Origin: Acidobacteriota bacterium
Lineage (GTDB): Bacteria; Acidobacteriota; Terriglobia; Acidiferrales; UBA7541
Direction of reading: 5' to 3'
Assembly: GCA_003225295.1 (NCBI GenBank)
Contig: QHYZ01000060.1
Location: forward strand, 1 to 64,000
DNA length: 64,000 nt
The notes beneath the pieces were generated by a model. The model did not search any database and was not told the origin of the DNA. It saw only the letters and a list, made by a program, of their open reading frames with translations. The position numbers and the translations under genes were made by a program. This document shows positions 47,120 through 58,023 of this stretch, piece after piece; position 1 is the first letter of the stretch; each line of letters begins with the position of its first letter.

Positions 47120-50100
47120 CTAGTCCGTCTGGGCTGGAGCAGGGGCGGGTGAAACCCCGTGGGAGCGCGCGCGTTGAATCCAAGACTGCAAGCGATCCAT
47201 GTAGATATAAACGACGGGCGTAGTGAAGAGCGTGAGCATCTGGCTGAAGATGAGCCCGCCGACGATGGTGATGCCCAGTGGGCGGCGGAGTTCGGAGCCG
47301 ACACCCGCTCCGAGCGCCAGAGGCATGGCACCGAGTAGCGCGGCCATGGTGGTCATCAGAATCGGACGGAAACGCAACAAGCAGGCCTTGTAGATCGCTT
47401 CGACGGGAGACAATCCCTCTTCCCTTTCCACTTGAACCGCAAAATCAATCATGAGAATGGCGTTTTTCTTGACAATGCCAATCAGCAGAATAATGCCGAT
47501 GAGCGCAATGATGTTTAGATCGGACTTGATGAACTGGATCGCGAGGAGCGCGCCGATTCCAGCAGAAGGAATCGTGGAGAGGATGGTGATGGGATGAATG
47601 AAGCTCTCGTAGAGGATGCCGAGAACAATGTAGACGGCGGCGAGAGCAGTGATGATGAGCACCATCTGATTTGCAAGGGAATCCTGAAAGGCCTGCGCGG
47701 TGCCCTGAAAGGTGGCATGGACGGTCGCGGGAACACCGAGTTCGTGCTGGGCTGCCTGAATATGCAGGACAGCGGGGCCGAGCGAGGCGCCCGGCGCGAG
47801 ATTGAAGGATAGGGTGATGGCCGGGAAGATGCCCTGATGGTTGACGGAAAGCGCGGTGTTGGAATGCTCGTAGTGGGCGAAGGCGCTAAGGGGGACAAGT
47901 TTCCCGGAACTGGAGGGCACGTAAACGGAGTTGAGGGCCTCCGGACCTGGCTGGAATTCCGGCGCGACTTCCAGCACGACGTGATACTGGTTGAGGCCTT
48001 TGTAGATGTTGGAGACCTGCCGCTGGCCGAAGGCGTCGCTCAGGGTGTTGTCAATGTCCAGCACATCGACGCCCAGACGGCTGGCGGTGTCGCGATCGAT
48101 AGCGATGGCGCTTTCAAGCCCGTGCATCTGCTGGTCAGAATTGACGTCGCGCAGCTCGGGGATTTTAGCCAGGCGCCGCTGAACAATGGGAGCCCAATGA
48201 GTGAGATCGTCAAGATTGTCGGCCTGCAGGGTGTATTGATATTGAGCGGCGCTTCCGCGACCACCAACGCTGAGGTCCTGAACGGCCTGCAAATACAAAG
48301 CGGCGCCGGGGATTCCACTCGTCTTGGAGCGGATCCGTGCGATAACCTGGTCTGCGCTCAGCTTCCGCTCGTTCAGCGGCTTGAGCTGAGCGAACATGCG
48401 GGCTGTGCTGCCACCGCTGCCGCCGCCAGTGAATGAAATTACGGTGTCCACGGCGGGATCTTGCGAAACAATGTCGGTAAAAGTACGCATTTTTTTCGAC
48501 ATGGCGGCAAAAGAGAGATCCTGATCGCCTTGGATGCTGCCGTTGATTCGGCCGGTGTCCTGCTGCGGGAAGAAGCCTTTGGGAGTCTGGTAGAAGAGGT
48601 AACCATTCAGGCAAACCGTGCCGATCGTGACCAGCAAGATCAGGAACTGGTGGCGAAGCACCCAGCGCAAGGAGAAATCGTAAGTCCGGAGAAGACAGTT
48701 AAAGGCGTTTTCGGAAAAACGGTAGATCCTGTTGTGTTTGCCTGTTTCGTGGCGGAGGAAGCGCGCGCACATCATGGGCGTGGTAGTGAGAGAAACGAAA
48801 AGAGAGACCGCGATGGCCACGCTGAGAACGACAGCAAACTCGCGGAAAAGACGGCCCACGATGCCGCCCATCATAAGAATGGGGATAAAGACAGCCACGA
48901 GCGAAGTGCTCATCGAGAGCACGGTAAAACCGATTTCGCTGGCGCCCTTCATGGCGGCCTCGAAGGGCTTCATGCCTCCTTCGATGTGACGGGAGATGTT
49001 CTCGATGACGACGATGGCGTCGTCAACTACGAAACCCGTACAGATGGTCAGGGCCATGAGAGAGAGATTGTCCAGACTGTAGTGGCAGAGATACATCACC
49101 CCGAAAGTGCCGATGAGCGAAAGCGGGACAGCGACGCTGGGGATGATGGTGGCCCAAACATTCCGGAGAAATGCAAAGACCACGAAAATCACAAGGATGA
49201 TGGAAATGATGAGCGCAACTTCCACGTCATGGACCGAAGCGCGAATCGTGGTGGTGCGGTCAACGGCGACGCTCAGATGGAGAGAGGGAGAAATGGAAGC
49301 GCTGAGTAGTGGGAGAAGGGCGGTGATGCGGTCCACCGTCTCGATCATGTTGGCACCGGGCTGGCGAAAGATGGCAAGAAGCACAGCACGCTTTCCGCCT
49401 GAAAGTCCCAAGTTGCGCGTGTCTTCGACGGAATCGATGACCTCTGCGACGTCGCGCAAGCGTACCGGAGCGCCTACGTGTCCAGCAACGATCAAAGGCT
49501 GATATTCGTAGGCCTTAAAAAGCTGGTCTGTATCGGTGACGGCCCAGGTGTGCCTGGGGTCGGCGAGGGCGCCTTTCGCAAGGTTTGCGTTGGCCGCCTG
49601 GAGCGACTTGCGAACCGTTTCCAAACTGATGCCGTAGCTATTGAGCTGATTAGGGTTCACTTCGACACGCACGGCGGGGCGGGCGCTGCCCCAGGTAAAT
49701 ACTTGGCCGACGCCTTCGACCTGCGCGAGCTTCTGGGCAAGGATGGAATCAGCGGCATCGTAGATTTCCGCGGGTGGAATGTTCTCTGACGTCAGAACCA
49801 GGAGCATGATGGGAGCATCTGCGGGATTGACCTTGCGATAAGTAGGCTGGCCGGGAAGATCGGCGGGAAGCTGGCTGCGAGCGGCGTTGATGGAGGCCTG
49901 CACGTCGCGCGCGGCGGCGTTGATATCGCGATTGAGATCGAACTGCAGCGTTATGCCCGTGGAGCCGAGGCCGCTCGAGGAAGTCATCTGGGTGACGCCG
50001 GCAATGCGGCCGAACTGGCGCTCGAGGGGCGTGGCGACAGCGGAAGCCATGGTTTCCGGGCTTGCGCCCGGCAGGCCGGCACCGACGGAGATGGTTGGAA

Positions 50101-50236
50101 AATCGACTTGCGGAAGCGGCGCAACCGGCAGGAATCGGAAGGCCACGACTCCCGACAGAAGAATGGCGAAAGTAATCAGCGAGGTGGCCACGGGCCGTCG
50201 GATGAAGGGCGCTGAAAAGTTGGAAGAGAAATTCAC
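47120..50236 (-). CDS. RND multidrug efflux inner-membrane subunit (MdtC-like)
   Basis: This 1038-residue proton-driven transporter is of the HAE1 class. It has the usual twelve membrane helices and two large periplasmic loops. The relay aspartates are in [14 protein letters not shown] (about 405) and the relay Lys in [12 protein letters not shown] (about 922). It starts 3 bases after the stop of the other RND gene. The pair plus the upstream adaptor gene match the MdtABC pattern, in which two different RND proteins form a mixed trimer. No outer-membrane channel gene is in the window. Drug specificity cannot be read from the sequence. Confidence 0.94.
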   Translation of the reverse strand: MNFSSNFSAPFIRRPVATSLITFAILLSGVVAFRFLPVAPLPQVDFPTISVGAGLPGASPETMASAVATPLERQFGRIAGVTQMTSSSGLGSTGITLQFDLNRDINAAARDVQASINAARSQLPADLPGQPTYRKVNPADAPIMLLVLTSENIPPAEIYDAADSILAQKLAQVEGVGQVFTWGSARPAVRVEVNPNQLNSYGISLETVRKSLQAANANLAKGALADPRHTWAVTDTDQLFKAYEYQPLIVAGHVGAPVRLRDVAEVIDSVEDTRNLGLSGGKRAVLLAIFRQPGANMIETVDRITALLPLLSASISPSLHLSVAVDRTTTIRASVHDVEVALIISIILVIFVVFAFLRNVWATIIPSVAVPLSLIGTFGVMYLCHYSLDNLSLMALTICTGFVVDDAIVVIENISRHIEGGMKPFEAAMKGASEIGFTVLSMSTSLVAVFIPILMMGGIVGRLFREFAVVLSVAIAVSLFVSLTTTPMMCARFLRHETGKHNRIYRFSENAFNCLLRTYDFSLRWVLRHQFLILLVTIGTVCLNGYLFYQTPKGFFPQQDTGRINGSIQGDQDLSFAAMSKKMRTFTDIVSQDPAVDTVISFTGGGSGGSTARMFAQLKPLNERKLSADQVIARIRSKTSGIPGAALYLQAVQDLSVGGRGSAAQYQYTLQADNLDDLTHWAPIVQRRLAKIPELRDVNSDQQMHGLESAIAIDRDTASRLGVDVLDIDNTLSDAFGQRQVSNIYKGLNQYHVVLEVAPEFQPGPEALNSVYVPSSSGKLVPLSAFAHYEHSNTALSVNHQGIFPAITLSFNLAPGASLGPAVLHIQAAQHELGVPATVHATFQGTAQAFQDSLANQMVLIITALAAVYIVLGILYESFIHPITILSTIPSAGIGALLAIQFIKSDLNIIALIGIILLIGIVKKNAILMIDFAVQVEREEGLSPVEAIYKACLLRFRPILMTTMAALLGAMPLALGAGVGSELRRPLGITIVGGLIFSQMLTLFTTPVVYIYMDRLQSWIQRARSHGVSPAPAPAQTD

Positions 50237-50239
50237 CGA

Positions 50240-53200
50240 TCAATCTCCAGACACCGCTCCTGGCGCAGGCTCCTCGACGGGATTGCCGACGTGGAACGAG
50301 AAGCGGTGGGCCAGCCAGTCAAATGCAAGATAAACCACCGGCGTGGTGTAGAGCGTGAGCAACTGGCTGAGGATCAGGCCGCCGACGATGGTGATCCCCA
50401 AGGGGCGCCGCAATTCTGAACCGACGCCAGTGCCGAGCGCGAGCGGCAAACCGCCAAGCAACGCTGCCATGGTGGTCATCATTATGGGGCGAAAACGAAG
50501 GAGGCAGGCTTCGTAGATGGCGTCAAGCGGCGCCTTTCCTTCCTTGCGCTCCGCCTCGAGAGCGAAGTCGATCATCATGATGGCGTTTTTCTTGACGATG
50601 CCGATGAGAAGGATCATTCCGATTAGGGCGACAACGCTGAAATCGGTGCGGCAGATCAGGAGAGCAAGGATAGCGCCGACACCGGCGGACGGGAGCGTGG
50701 AAATAATCGTTATTGGGTGAATGTAGCTTTCGTACAGGATGCCGAGAACGATGTAGACCGTGATCACTGCCGCGAGGATGAGGATCGGCTCATTTGCGAG
50801 GGAATTAAGGAAGGCCGCCGCGGTGCCCTGAAAGGTGGCCTGCACGCTGGGCGGCATGTTCAGATCCTGCTTGACGCGGTTAATGGAGTTGACGGCGTCG
50901 CCAAGCGAGACATTGGGAGCAAGGTTGAACGAGAGCGTGACAACAGGAAACTGACCCTGATGGTTCAGCGCCAGAGCGGCAGCGCCGGGCTCGAAGCGCG
51001 TGAAGGCGCTGAGGGGAACCTGCGAACCGTTGGAGGATCTTACGTAAATATATTTCAGCGAATCGGGATCCTGCTGGAATCGCGGGTCCACTTCCAGGAC
51101 GACGTGATACTGATTGAGTTGCGTGAAAATGGTGGAGACCAGGCGCTGTCCGAAAGCGTCGTAAAGCGTGTTGTCAATATCGGCAGGAAGAATGCCCAGC
51201 CGCGAAGCGGAGTCGCGGTCGATGGTGAGTGCGGCGACGAGGCCCTGGTTCAACTGGTCGCTAGCGACATCGCGCAGCTCGGGTAGTGTTTTCAATTTGT
51301 CGATAAAGTGGGACGTCCAGTAGGAGAGTTCCTTGGGATCAACATCCTCAAGACTGTACTGAAATTGGGTCCGGCTCACACGATCTTCTACGGTCAGATC
51401 TTGAACGGGCTGGAGGAAGAGTGAAACTCCGTCGATTTTGGCGAGTTCGGGCTGGAGCCGGCGGATGACATCGGAGGCGCTGATTTTGCGCTGAGCGAGC
51501 GGCTTGAGATTGATCTGGATGCGGCCGCTGTTGAGCGTGGTGTTTGTGCCATCGATGCCGATGAAAGAGGAAAGGCTCTCGACCGCCGAGTCCTTGAGGA
51601 TTACGCCGGCCAACTCCCGCTGTCGCTGGGCCATGGCGGCGAAAGAAATGTCTTGCGCACCTTCGGAGACACCCAGAATAACGCCGGTGTCCTGGACCGG
51701 AAAAAATCCTTTGGGAACGTAGATATAGAGAAGAATGGTGCCGACAAGAGTGGCGACGGTGACGAGCAGCGTGGTGGTGCGGAACCGCAGGACAAACTGC
51801 AGGGTGCGGCCATAGAAAGCAATGATGGAGTTAAAAGCATTTTCCGACTTGCGATACATCCAGCTTTCTTCTTCCTTTTTGTGATGACGGAGGAGCTTGG
51901 CGCACATCATGGGGGTGAGCGTCAGAGAAACAAAGGCGGAAACGAGGATGGTGACAGCAAGGGTCACGGCAAATTCACGGAACAGGCGGCCGACGATATC
52001 ACCCATGAAGAGAAGAGGGATGAGCACGGCGATGAGCGAAATGGTGAGCGAAACGATGGTGAAGCCGATCTGCTCGGAACCCTTGAGCGCGGCCTGCAGC
52101 GGCGATTCCCCTTCTTCGATGTAACGGCTGATGTTCTCGATCATGACAATGGCATCGTCGACGACGAAACCGGTCGAGATGGTTAGCGCCATGAGAGAAA
52201 GGTTGTTAAGGCTGTAGCCGAGAAGATACATCACCGCGAAGGTGCCGATGAGAGAAAGAGGAACGGCAATGCTGGGAATAATGGTGGCGCGAATGCTGCG
52301 GAGAAAAAGAAAAATAACCATGACGACGAGAGCGACGGTGAGCACCAAGGTGAACTGCACGTCTTCGACGGAGGCCCGAATGGTGGTGGTGCGGTCCGTG
52401 AGAATGTCCACCTTAACAGCGGCGGGAAGCGCGGCCTTAAGCTGAGGCAAAAGCTTTGTCACGCGGTCGACCACGGCGATGATGTTCGCGCCGGGCTGGC
52501 GCTGAATATTCAGAATGACGGCGGGATTCTGATCGGCCCAGGCGGCCTGCCTGACGTTTTCTACGCCGTCAACAACGGTGGCCACGTCGGTCAGCCGCAC
52601 CGGCGCGCCATTTCGGTAGGCAACGATCAGAGGGCGATAGCTGTCGCTGGAGATGAGCTGGTCGTTTGCGCCAATGGTGTAGGCCTGATGCAGGCCGTCG
52701 AAAGTGCCCTTGGCCTGATCGACATTGGCCTGGCCGAGGGCGGTGCGGAGATCTTCCAGACTCATGCCGTAAGAAGCCAGGGCCGTGGGATTCGCCTGAA
52801 TACGAACGGCGGGACGCTGGCCACCGCTGATGCTGACGAGTCCGACTCCAGAGAGTTGAGAAATCTTCTGGGCGAGTGTGGTATCGGCGAGGTCCTCGAC
52901 TTTGGAGAGCGGAAGAGATGTTGAAGTGAGCGCGAGGGTCATGATGGGCGCGTCAGCAGGATTGACCTTGCTGTAGATCGGAGGATTGGGAAGACCCTGC
53001 GGGAGGAGATTGGATGCGCCGTTGATGGCGGCTTGAACTCCTTGCTCCGCGACGTCAATGTTCAAGTCCAGGCCGAATTGGAGGGTGATGATCGAGCTAC
53101 CGAAGGAGCTCGTAGAGGTCATCTGGTTCAAGCCGGGGATCTGGCCGAACTGGCGCTCGAGTGGCGCGGTGACTGAGGAAGCCATGACGTCCGGGCTGGC

Positions 53201-53359
53201 ACCGGGATAAAACGTTTGTACCTGGATGGTGGGGTAGTCGACCTGGGGCAATGCAGAGATTGGCAATTGCCGGAAGGCCACCCAACCCACCAGGAGGACA
53301 CCGACCATCAAGAGGGTGGTGGCGACCGGCCGCAGAATGAACGGCCGTGACGGGCTCAT
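50240..53359 (-). CDS. RND multidrug efflux inner-membrane subunit (MdtB-like)
   Basis: This 1039-residue HAE1-class RND protein is a paralogue of the following one. The relay residues are [14 protein letters not shown] (about 401) and [12 protein letters not shown] (about 922). Its start overlaps the adaptor stop (ATGA), and the next RND gene follows 3 bases after its own stop. The tight spacing makes a single transcript adaptor-RND-RND very likely. It is the first RND subunit after the adaptor, which is the basis for the MdtB comparison. Confidence 0.94.
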   Translation of the reverse strand: MSPSRPFILRPVATTLLMVGVLLVGWVAFRQLPISALPQVDYPTIQVQTFYPGASPDVMASSVTAPLERQFGQIPGLNQMTSTSSFGSSIITLQFGLDLNIDVAEQGVQAAINGASNLLPQGLPNPPIYSKVNPADAPIMTLALTSTSLPLSKVEDLADTTLAQKISQLSGVGLVSISGGQRPAVRIQANPTALASYGMSLEDLRTALGQANVDQAKGTFDGLHQAYTIGANDQLISSDSYRPLIVAYRNGAPVRLTDVATVVDGVENVRQAAWADQNPAVILNIQRQPGANIIAVVDRVTKLLPQLKAALPAAVKVDILTDRTTTIRASVEDVQFTLVLTVALVVMVIFLFLRSIRATIIPSIAVPLSLIGTFAVMYLLGYSLNNLSLMALTISTGFVVDDAIVMIENISRYIEEGESPLQAALKGSEQIGFTIVSLTISLIAVLIPLLFMGDIVGRLFREFAVTLAVTILVSAFVSLTLTPMMCAKLLRHHKKEEESWMYRKSENAFNSIIAFYGRTLQFVLRFRTTTLLVTVATLVGTILLYIYVPKGFFPVQDTGVILGVSEGAQDISFAAMAQRQRELAGVILKDSAVESLSSFIGIDGTNTTLNSGRIQINLKPLAQRKISASDVIRRLQPELAKIDGVSLFLQPVQDLTVEDRVSRTQFQYSLEDVDPKELSYWTSHFIDKLKTLPELRDVASDQLNQGLVAALTIDRDSASRLGILPADIDNTLYDAFGQRLVSTIFTQLNQYHVVLEVDPRFQQDPDSLKYIYVRSSNGSQVPLSAFTRFEPGAAALALNHQGQFPVVTLSFNLAPNVSLGDAVNSINRVKQDLNMPPSVQATFQGTAAAFLNSLANEPILILAAVITVYIVLGILYESYIHPITIISTLPSAGVGAILALLICRTDFSVVALIGMILLIGIVKKNAIMMIDFALEAERKEGKAPLDAIYEACLLRFRPIMMTTMAALLGGLPLALGTGVGSELRRPLGITIVGGLILSQLLTLYTTPVVYLAFDWLAHRFSFHVGNPVEEPAPGAVSGD

Positions 53360-54705
53360 CGCGGAGACCCTCCGGCGCGGCCCTTCGACGGGCTCCCGGA
53401 TTGTGGCGCACCTTTAGCGGGAGACGGAGACGCAGAGCCGCGATCCGCGCCATTCGCGCCGGCCGCAGCGCTAGGATTGACTCTGGTCCCATCCTGCAAC
53501 TTGTCCTGGCCATCGATAACCACGACATCACCGGGATTCAAACCAGAGCTCACGCCGACGCTGTTGCCGGTAGTTTGCGCGATGGTGACGGGATAAATTC
53601 TCGCAACCGTGTCCTTCGTCGCGGGGTCTTTAGCGACACCATAGACATAAGTACCCTGTGGGCCGCGCTGAATGGCAGCAGTGGGAACGATGGTGAGATT
53701 GCGCTTGGTGTCGACGAGCAGGTGCACGTTGACAAATTGATTGGGGAAAAGGGCGTTGTCGGCATTGCTAAAGATGGACTTGAGCTTATAGGTCCCGGTA
53801 GTCGGATCAATCTGATTGTCAATGGTCTGCAGTTTTCCACTGGCGATTTTGGCGGTGTCGTCGCGGTCATAGGCATCGACGGCGAGCTGGACGCCCGAAC
53901 GAAGCTTGGCGTTCACCTGGGGAAGCTGATCCTGTGGCAGGCTAAAAATCACCGATACTGGCTGGAGCTGGGTGATGACCAGGAGTCCGTTGGTGTCTGA
54001 GGCATGCACGATGTTGCCGACATCGACGAGGCGGAGACCGATGCGGCCGCTGATCGGCGCAGTGATGCGGGAATAGGTGAGCTGGAGTTTGGCGTTGTCA
54101 ATCAGGCTTTGATCCGATGTAATGGCGCCATCAAACTGGCCAACCAATGCGGCCTGGGTATCGAGCTGCTGCTGCGGGATGACGCCTTCTTTAAGGAGCA
54201 GCTTATAACGCTCAAAATTGACCTCTGCATCCTTCCGTTGCGCCTGGTCTTTAGCAAGTTGTCCCTGAGCCTGCTCAAGCTGGACCTGGAAGGGACGGGG
54301 ATCAATCTGGGCGAGAAGATCTCCTTCGTGGACAAACTGACCTTCCTTAAACGCGATGCTGCTGAGCTGGCCATCGACGCGACTGCGAACCGTGACGGTG
54401 TTGAAGGCGGTGACCGTGCCAAGGCCATTGAAATAGACGCGCAAATCGCCACGTTGGGCGGTCGAAACGACAACCGGCACGATCAGGCTGCCCGCGCCGA
54501 ACCCCCCCCTGCCCTTGCCGGCCGCCCCGGGAGCGGCGGCATCTGCTGCCGAACTGGCGTTCCTCGAGTTGCGGTAATACCAACCACCAAGAGCGATAAC
54601 TCCAAGTACGAGAACCCAGAGCCACCAACGGCTCTTGGAGGGCACTGTGGCGGCAGTGCCGCGAGAGCCAGGTTCGGGAAGGTCTATGGACTTGGTCTGG
54701 CCCAT
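53356..54705 (-). CDS. RND efflux periplasmic adaptor (MdtA-like membrane fusion protein)
   Basis: I start at Met 54705 ([13 protein letters not shown]), which has AGGAG seven bases upstream, giving 449 residues. A membrane anchor ([18 protein letters not shown]) is at about 24-45. A lipoyl-like half motif ([20 protein letters not shown]) is followed by a coiled-coil hairpin ([21 protein letters not shown]). The second lipoyl half is [20 protein letters not shown], and a beta-barrel domain follows. The Pro/Ser/Gly tail is low complexity. It is the first gene of the adaptor-RND-RND operon and divergent from the cytochrome gene at 55039. Confidence 0.94.
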   Translation of the reverse strand: MGQTKSIDLPEPGSRGTAATVPSKSRWWLWVLVLGVIALGGWYYRNSRNASSAADAAAPGAAGKGRGGFGAGSLIVPVVVSTAQRGDLRVYFNGLGTVTAFNTVTVRSRVDGQLSSIAFKEGQFVHEGDLLAQIDPRPFQVQLEQAQGQLAKDQAQRKDAEVNFERYKLLLKEGVIPQQQLDTQAALVGQFDGAITSDQSLIDNAKLQLTYSRITAPISGRIGLRLVDVGNIVHASDTNGLLVITQLQPVSVIFSLPQDQLPQVNAKLRSGVQLAVDAYDRDDTAKIASGKLQTIDNQIDPTTGTYKLKSIFSNADNALFPNQFVNVHLLVDTKRNLTIVPTAAIQRGPQGTYVYGVAKDPATKDTVARIYPVTIAQTTGNSVGVSSGLNPGDVVVIDGQDKLQDGTRVNPSAAAGANGADRGSASPSPAKGAPQSGSPSKGRAGGSPR

Positions 54706-55038
54706 CCGTTCGCTCCTGTCATGAAGGCGGTTCCGCGAGAGAATCTGCCGAAGGCAGGACAATCGCAAGTAGACGCTGGGGGCTGCGGCGTCAGACACAA
54801 ACAGCTTACCGGAGACTATGGCCTGCGCCTAGATAAGACGGTTTTTGGAGGCAAATGGTTACGAAGGGCGCCGGGAAGCCGGCCGTGGCGTCCGGGTGGT
54901 CAAACCAGCATCGCAACCGAGGAGATTCTGGCAATTTGAGACGTGCAGAATTGTCCGGGAGAAAGTAGACTGTCGCGGAACGGTGCTGGTTTCGGAACAA
55001 ACAGCCAAAAACTTGGATGACTAGGAGACAAAAAACAC
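54706..55038. other. Divergent region between the pump operon and the cytochrome c gene
   Basis: These 333 bases should hold two divergent promoters. AGGAG serves the adaptor start, and ACTAGGAGAC precedes the cytochrome ATG. No convincing -35/-10 pair, operator or regulator gene was found. Confidence 0.4.
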
Positions 55039-55605
55039 ATGCTCAAGGGCTTGATCCTGGGGATTTTGCTGGGAATCCTGCTGGTAGCGGGGGGCGTCTA
55101 CTTCTACTTCTCCTCGGGGCGCGCCCCGGTGGCCACTTCGGCACCTCCGATCCCATTTGAAAAGACGCTGGCAAGGCTGGGACTGCATGCCTATCTGGAT
55201 AAGCTGCCGCACCCGGAGCCCCAGGCACCGGCGGATGAAGCCAACCTGGTGTCCGGCGCAAAGGTTTACAAGGAGCAGTGCGCCACATGCCATGGCCTAC
55301 CGAACGAACCCAAAACCGCGGTCGCGCAAGGGATGTTTCCCGCGCCGCCGCAACTCTTTCATGGCGTTGGCGTGACGGACGACGATGCGTGGGAATCGTA
55401 CTGGAAAGTGGAAAACGGGATTCGCATGTCGGGGATGCCTGGATTCAAGGGCCAACTGACGGAAACGCAGATCTGGCAGGTCAGCGTACTGGTGAAGAAT
55501 GCGGACAAGATCACGGAATCCGTGAAAAAGGAGCTCGCCGCAGGCGCGACTACACCGATGGAAATGGCCATGCCCGCGGGCAATCCGGCGCCGAAGAAGA
55601 AATAG
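55039..55605 (+). CDS. Membrane-anchored monohaem cytochrome c
   Basis: This 188-residue protein has an N-terminal anchor or signal segment (MLKGLILGILLGILLVAGG). The haem motif CATCHG is at about residues 78-83, with the candidate axial Met in GIRMSGMPGFKG near 135. The AKVYKEQC lead-in and the TDDDAWESYWKVENGIRM helix are typical of class I cytochromes. AGGAG lies about 14 bases upstream of the ATG. It converges with the MFS gene 16 bases downstream. Its redox partner is unknown. Confidence 0.9.
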   Translation: MLKGLILGILLGILLVAGGVYFYFSSGRAPVATSAPPIPFEKTLARLGLHAYLDKLPHPEPQAPADEANLVSGAKVYKEQCATCHGLPNEPKTAVAQGMFPAPPQLFHGVGVTDDDAWESYWKVENGIRMSGMPGFKGQLTETQIWQVSVLVKNADKITESVKKELAAGATTPMEMAMPAGNPAPKKK

Positions 55606-55620
55606 ATTCGACGCGCCGAA

Positions 55621-56871
55621 TTAAGGCGCCGGGCTGTGGAGCTTTTCAGTTTTTCGCAATTCAGGAAAATACCAAGACCACAAGGCGGTTACCGCCAGAG
55701 TGCCGAGGCCGCCCAGCACAACCGCAGGCACGATCCCGAACCAATGTGCGGTAAGCCCGGATTCGAACTGTCCCAGCTCGTTCGAAGCACCGACAAAAAT
55801 CATGTCCACGGCGTTCACGCGCCCGCGCATTTCATCGGGCGTGCTAACCTGAATGAACAACTGGCGAACAATCACGCTAACCATGTCCGTCGCGCCCACG
55901 AGAAGAAGTGCGATCAGAGAAATGGTAAGGCTGCGAGACAAGCCGAAAACAATGGTGGCTGCTCCAAATCCCGCCACGCACCACAGCATGGTTGATCCCG
56001 TTCGGTGTCCCAAAGGTTTGTGCGCAATCAAGGCCGCCATAGTCGCGGCTCCGGCCGCCGGTGCGCTGCGAAGAATTCCCAGGCCCCAAGGCCCTGTCTT
56101 TAGGATTTCCCTTGCATAGACCGGAAGCAGTGCGACGGCACCGCCCAGCAGGACGGCAAAGAGATCCAGGGAGATGGAACCGAGGATCAGTCTTTCACTC
56201 CGGATGTAGTGAAAACCCGCAAGCATGGTTTTCCAACTCATCGGCTCTCCCAGACGGGGATTAGATTGCGCCTTGATCGCCACAGTAGACATCGCGCCGA
56301 GGGCCGCTGCGATGAAAGAAAGCGTGTACACAGCGGCGGGCCCACGAAAAGCGGCGTAAACCAGACCTCCGAGTGAAGGACCCAAAATCACCGCGGATTG
56401 AATGAAGATCGAGTACCAGGCAACGGCAGTCTGAAAATCCTTCCCGGAGACCAGCTGGGGAAGAAACGCGCGGCTCACGGGTCCGTTGAAGGAGCGAACG
56501 ACACCGAGTAGTACCGTCACGGCGAAGATCGGGTAAACGGAATGCAGGCCGCGCAAAGTGAGAAAGAGCAGCGAGCCCGAGCAGAGCGTAAATCCACAAT
56601 AGCAGAGGACGAGTAGCGTGCGACGCGGATACCGATCCGCCGCGTGACCGGAAACCAGAAACAAGAAAATGCCGGGAAGAAATTGCGCCAGGCCGACGAG
56701 GCCAAGATCCAGCGGCCTTTTCGTGATTTCGTAGACTTGCCAGCCGACGGCGACTGCCTGCATCTCGGTGGCCAGCACGAGGAAGAAACGCGCCAGCTGG
56801 AAGAGAACCAAACTCGGATAGGTGGAAGCAATTCGCCTGGTGGCTTTGGAGATCTCGAGCGCGGCCATCAC
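55621..56871 (-). CDS. MFS exporter of the EntS/MFS_3 type
   Basis: This 416-residue protein has about twelve hydrophobic segments. The MFS loop motif is GHAADRYPRRTLLVLCY (about 75-92) after PGIFLFLVS. Later motifs are VRSFNGPVSRAFLPQLV and VSTPDEMRGRVNAVDMIFVGASNELGQFESG, the latter typical of EntS-like (MFS_3) exporters. Substrates of relatives include siderophores and drugs; none can be assigned here. It is downstream of the beta-propeller gene on the same strand, but the terminator at 56921-56963 separates them. Confidence 0.9.
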   Translation of the reverse strand: MMAALEISKATRRIASTYPSLVLFQLARFFLVLATEMQAVAVGWQVYEITKRPLDLGLVGLAQFLPGIFLFLVSGHAADRYPRRTLLVLCYCGFTLCSGSLLFLTLRGLHSVYPIFAVTVLLGVVRSFNGPVSRAFLPQLVSGKDFQTAVAWYSIFIQSAVILGPSLGGLVYAAFRGPAAVYTLSFIAAALGAMSTVAIKAQSNPRLGEPMSWKTMLAGFHYIRSERLILGSISLDLFAVLLGGAVALLPVYAREILKTGPWGLGILRSAPAAGAATMAALIAHKPLGHRTGSTMLWCVAGFGAATIVFGLSRSLTISLIALLLVGATDMVSVIVRQLFIQVSTPDEMRGRVNAVDMIFVGASNELGQFESGLTAHWFGIVPAVVLGGLGTLAVTALWSWYFPELRKTEKLHSPAP

Positions 56872-56920
56872 AGATTACTTTGCCACAAAATTGGAATGCC
56901 CACGAGGGATCGAGCAACGG

Positions 56921-56963
56921 CAAAAAAAATGCGCGCGAGCCGAGAGAGCGTGGCGGCTCGCGC
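56921..56963 (-). terminator. Intrinsic terminator after the beta-propeller gene
   Basis: On the minus strand GCGCGAGCC (56963-56955) pairs with GGCTCGCGC (56941-56933), then G/C/A bases and eight T residues (56929-56922). It ends the TonB-phosphatase-propeller direction before the MFS gene. Confidence 0.9.
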
Positions 56964-56991
56964 ACCACCAAAAGGGCCAATTGCGGATTGT

Positions 56992-57963
56992 TTATTGACC
57001 GAAAACGAGAATCGTGAATTGTCCTCCTAGATTCGCGGGCACGAAAAGATGATGCGTTTTGGGATCGAGGCCCATGGTCTTTGAACCTGGGTTGGTTGTG
57101 ACGTTTTCAAGAAGCGTATATTGGTCCGCGGAATCCTGATGGAATACCGCGATGGTGCCGCCTCCTGTTGACTGAAACACCAGTTTCGTCCCGGGGTCGT
57201 AAGCGGCTGCGTCCACGCGCTCGCCGATCGGAGCCGTGGTGATCACTTTGCCGCTATCGGCGTCCAGCACAACCATCAGTTGGCCGCCCCGGCAGCCGGC
57301 AAACAACCGGCGGGATTGTGGATCGAAAGCCAAAGCAGTGGCCGTTCCTCCCGGCGCCAGCGGCCAATGGTGCAGAACCTTCAGCGTGTTCGAGTCGATG
57401 TGAACGGTCTCCGCCTTTTCTTCAAGATTGATATAAACATTGCCTCTTCCATCCGCTGCGGCAAATTCCGGTCCGCCGCCCAGGTCAATGGTGCCAATCA
57501 CTTTTCCGTCCGCCGGGTTAATCACCGTGGTGTTATCGCTGTCACCGTTCATCGCGAAGACGTGCTTGGTACCGGGATCATAAATAATCGCGTCAGGTTT
57601 CTTTCCGACCTTGACTTCACCCAGCGTCTTTAGCGTCTTCAGGTCAAAGATGATCACGGAGTCTGATTTGCCTGCAGTGACGAATCCGCGGCCAAATTCC
57701 GGCACGACGGCCACCCCGTGAGCGCCCGGAGTATTTCGAATCGTGCCGACAAGTTCGGAGGTATCTGCATCGAGGACTTCGACTTGCGTGGCATGCGCGA
57801 TGTAAACGCGCCGCCCCGCTTCGTCCACGGTGACGTAGTCCCAGCTACCCGTGCCGGGAACGTTCACTTTCTTGATGATGTGGTATCCGGATGACGGCGA
57901 CGCCAGACTGGTTATCGCGAAAAGGCCGAGAATCGCTGTGCACACTGTGAAATTGCGTTTCAT
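56992..57963 (-). CDS. Exported YncE-like beta-propeller protein
   Basis: This 323-residue protein has a signal peptide (MKRNFTVCTAILGLFAITSL, cleavage near SLAS). It contains about seven repeated blades of the YVTN/YncE type, for example YDYVTVDEAGRRVYIAHATQ-like and PGTKHVFAMNGDSDNTTVINP blocks. No haem-binding CxxCH is present, so it is not an active cytochrome cd1. It follows the metallophosphatase after 60 bases and is closed by the terminator at 56921-56963. Such propellers may bind polymers or DNA; the role here is unknown. Confidence 0.88.
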   Translation of the reverse strand: MKRNFTVCTAILGLFAITSLASPSSGYHIIKKVNVPGTGSWDYVTVDEAGRRVYIAHATQVEVLDADTSELVGTIRNTPGAHGVAVVPEFGRGFVTAGKSDSVIIFDLKTLKTLGEVKVGKKPDAIIYDPGTKHVFAMNGDSDNTTVINPADGKVIGTIDLGGGPEFAAADGRGNVYINLEEKAETVHIDSNTLKVLHHWPLAPGGTATALAFDPQSRRLFAGCRGGQLMVVLDADSGKVITTAPIGERVDAAAYDPGTKLVFQSTGGGTIAVFHQDSADQYTLLENVTTNPGSKTMGLDPKTHHLFVPANLGGQFTILVFGQ

Positions 57964-58023
57964 TTTTTCTCCTATGATGAAATGTGATGCTCTGCCCGGT
58001 TCTCCCCTGAAAACTTGAAGCTC

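Noticed and set aside
48461-49309. 282-codon plus-strand ORF opposite the MdtC-like gene
   Set aside because: It is an Asp/Glu/His-rich shadow of a conserved RND protein.
47120-53359. Similar DNA in the two RND genes as a recent tandem duplication
   Set aside because: The genes differ throughout and fit the ancient MdtB/MdtC split; only conserved motif regions look alike.
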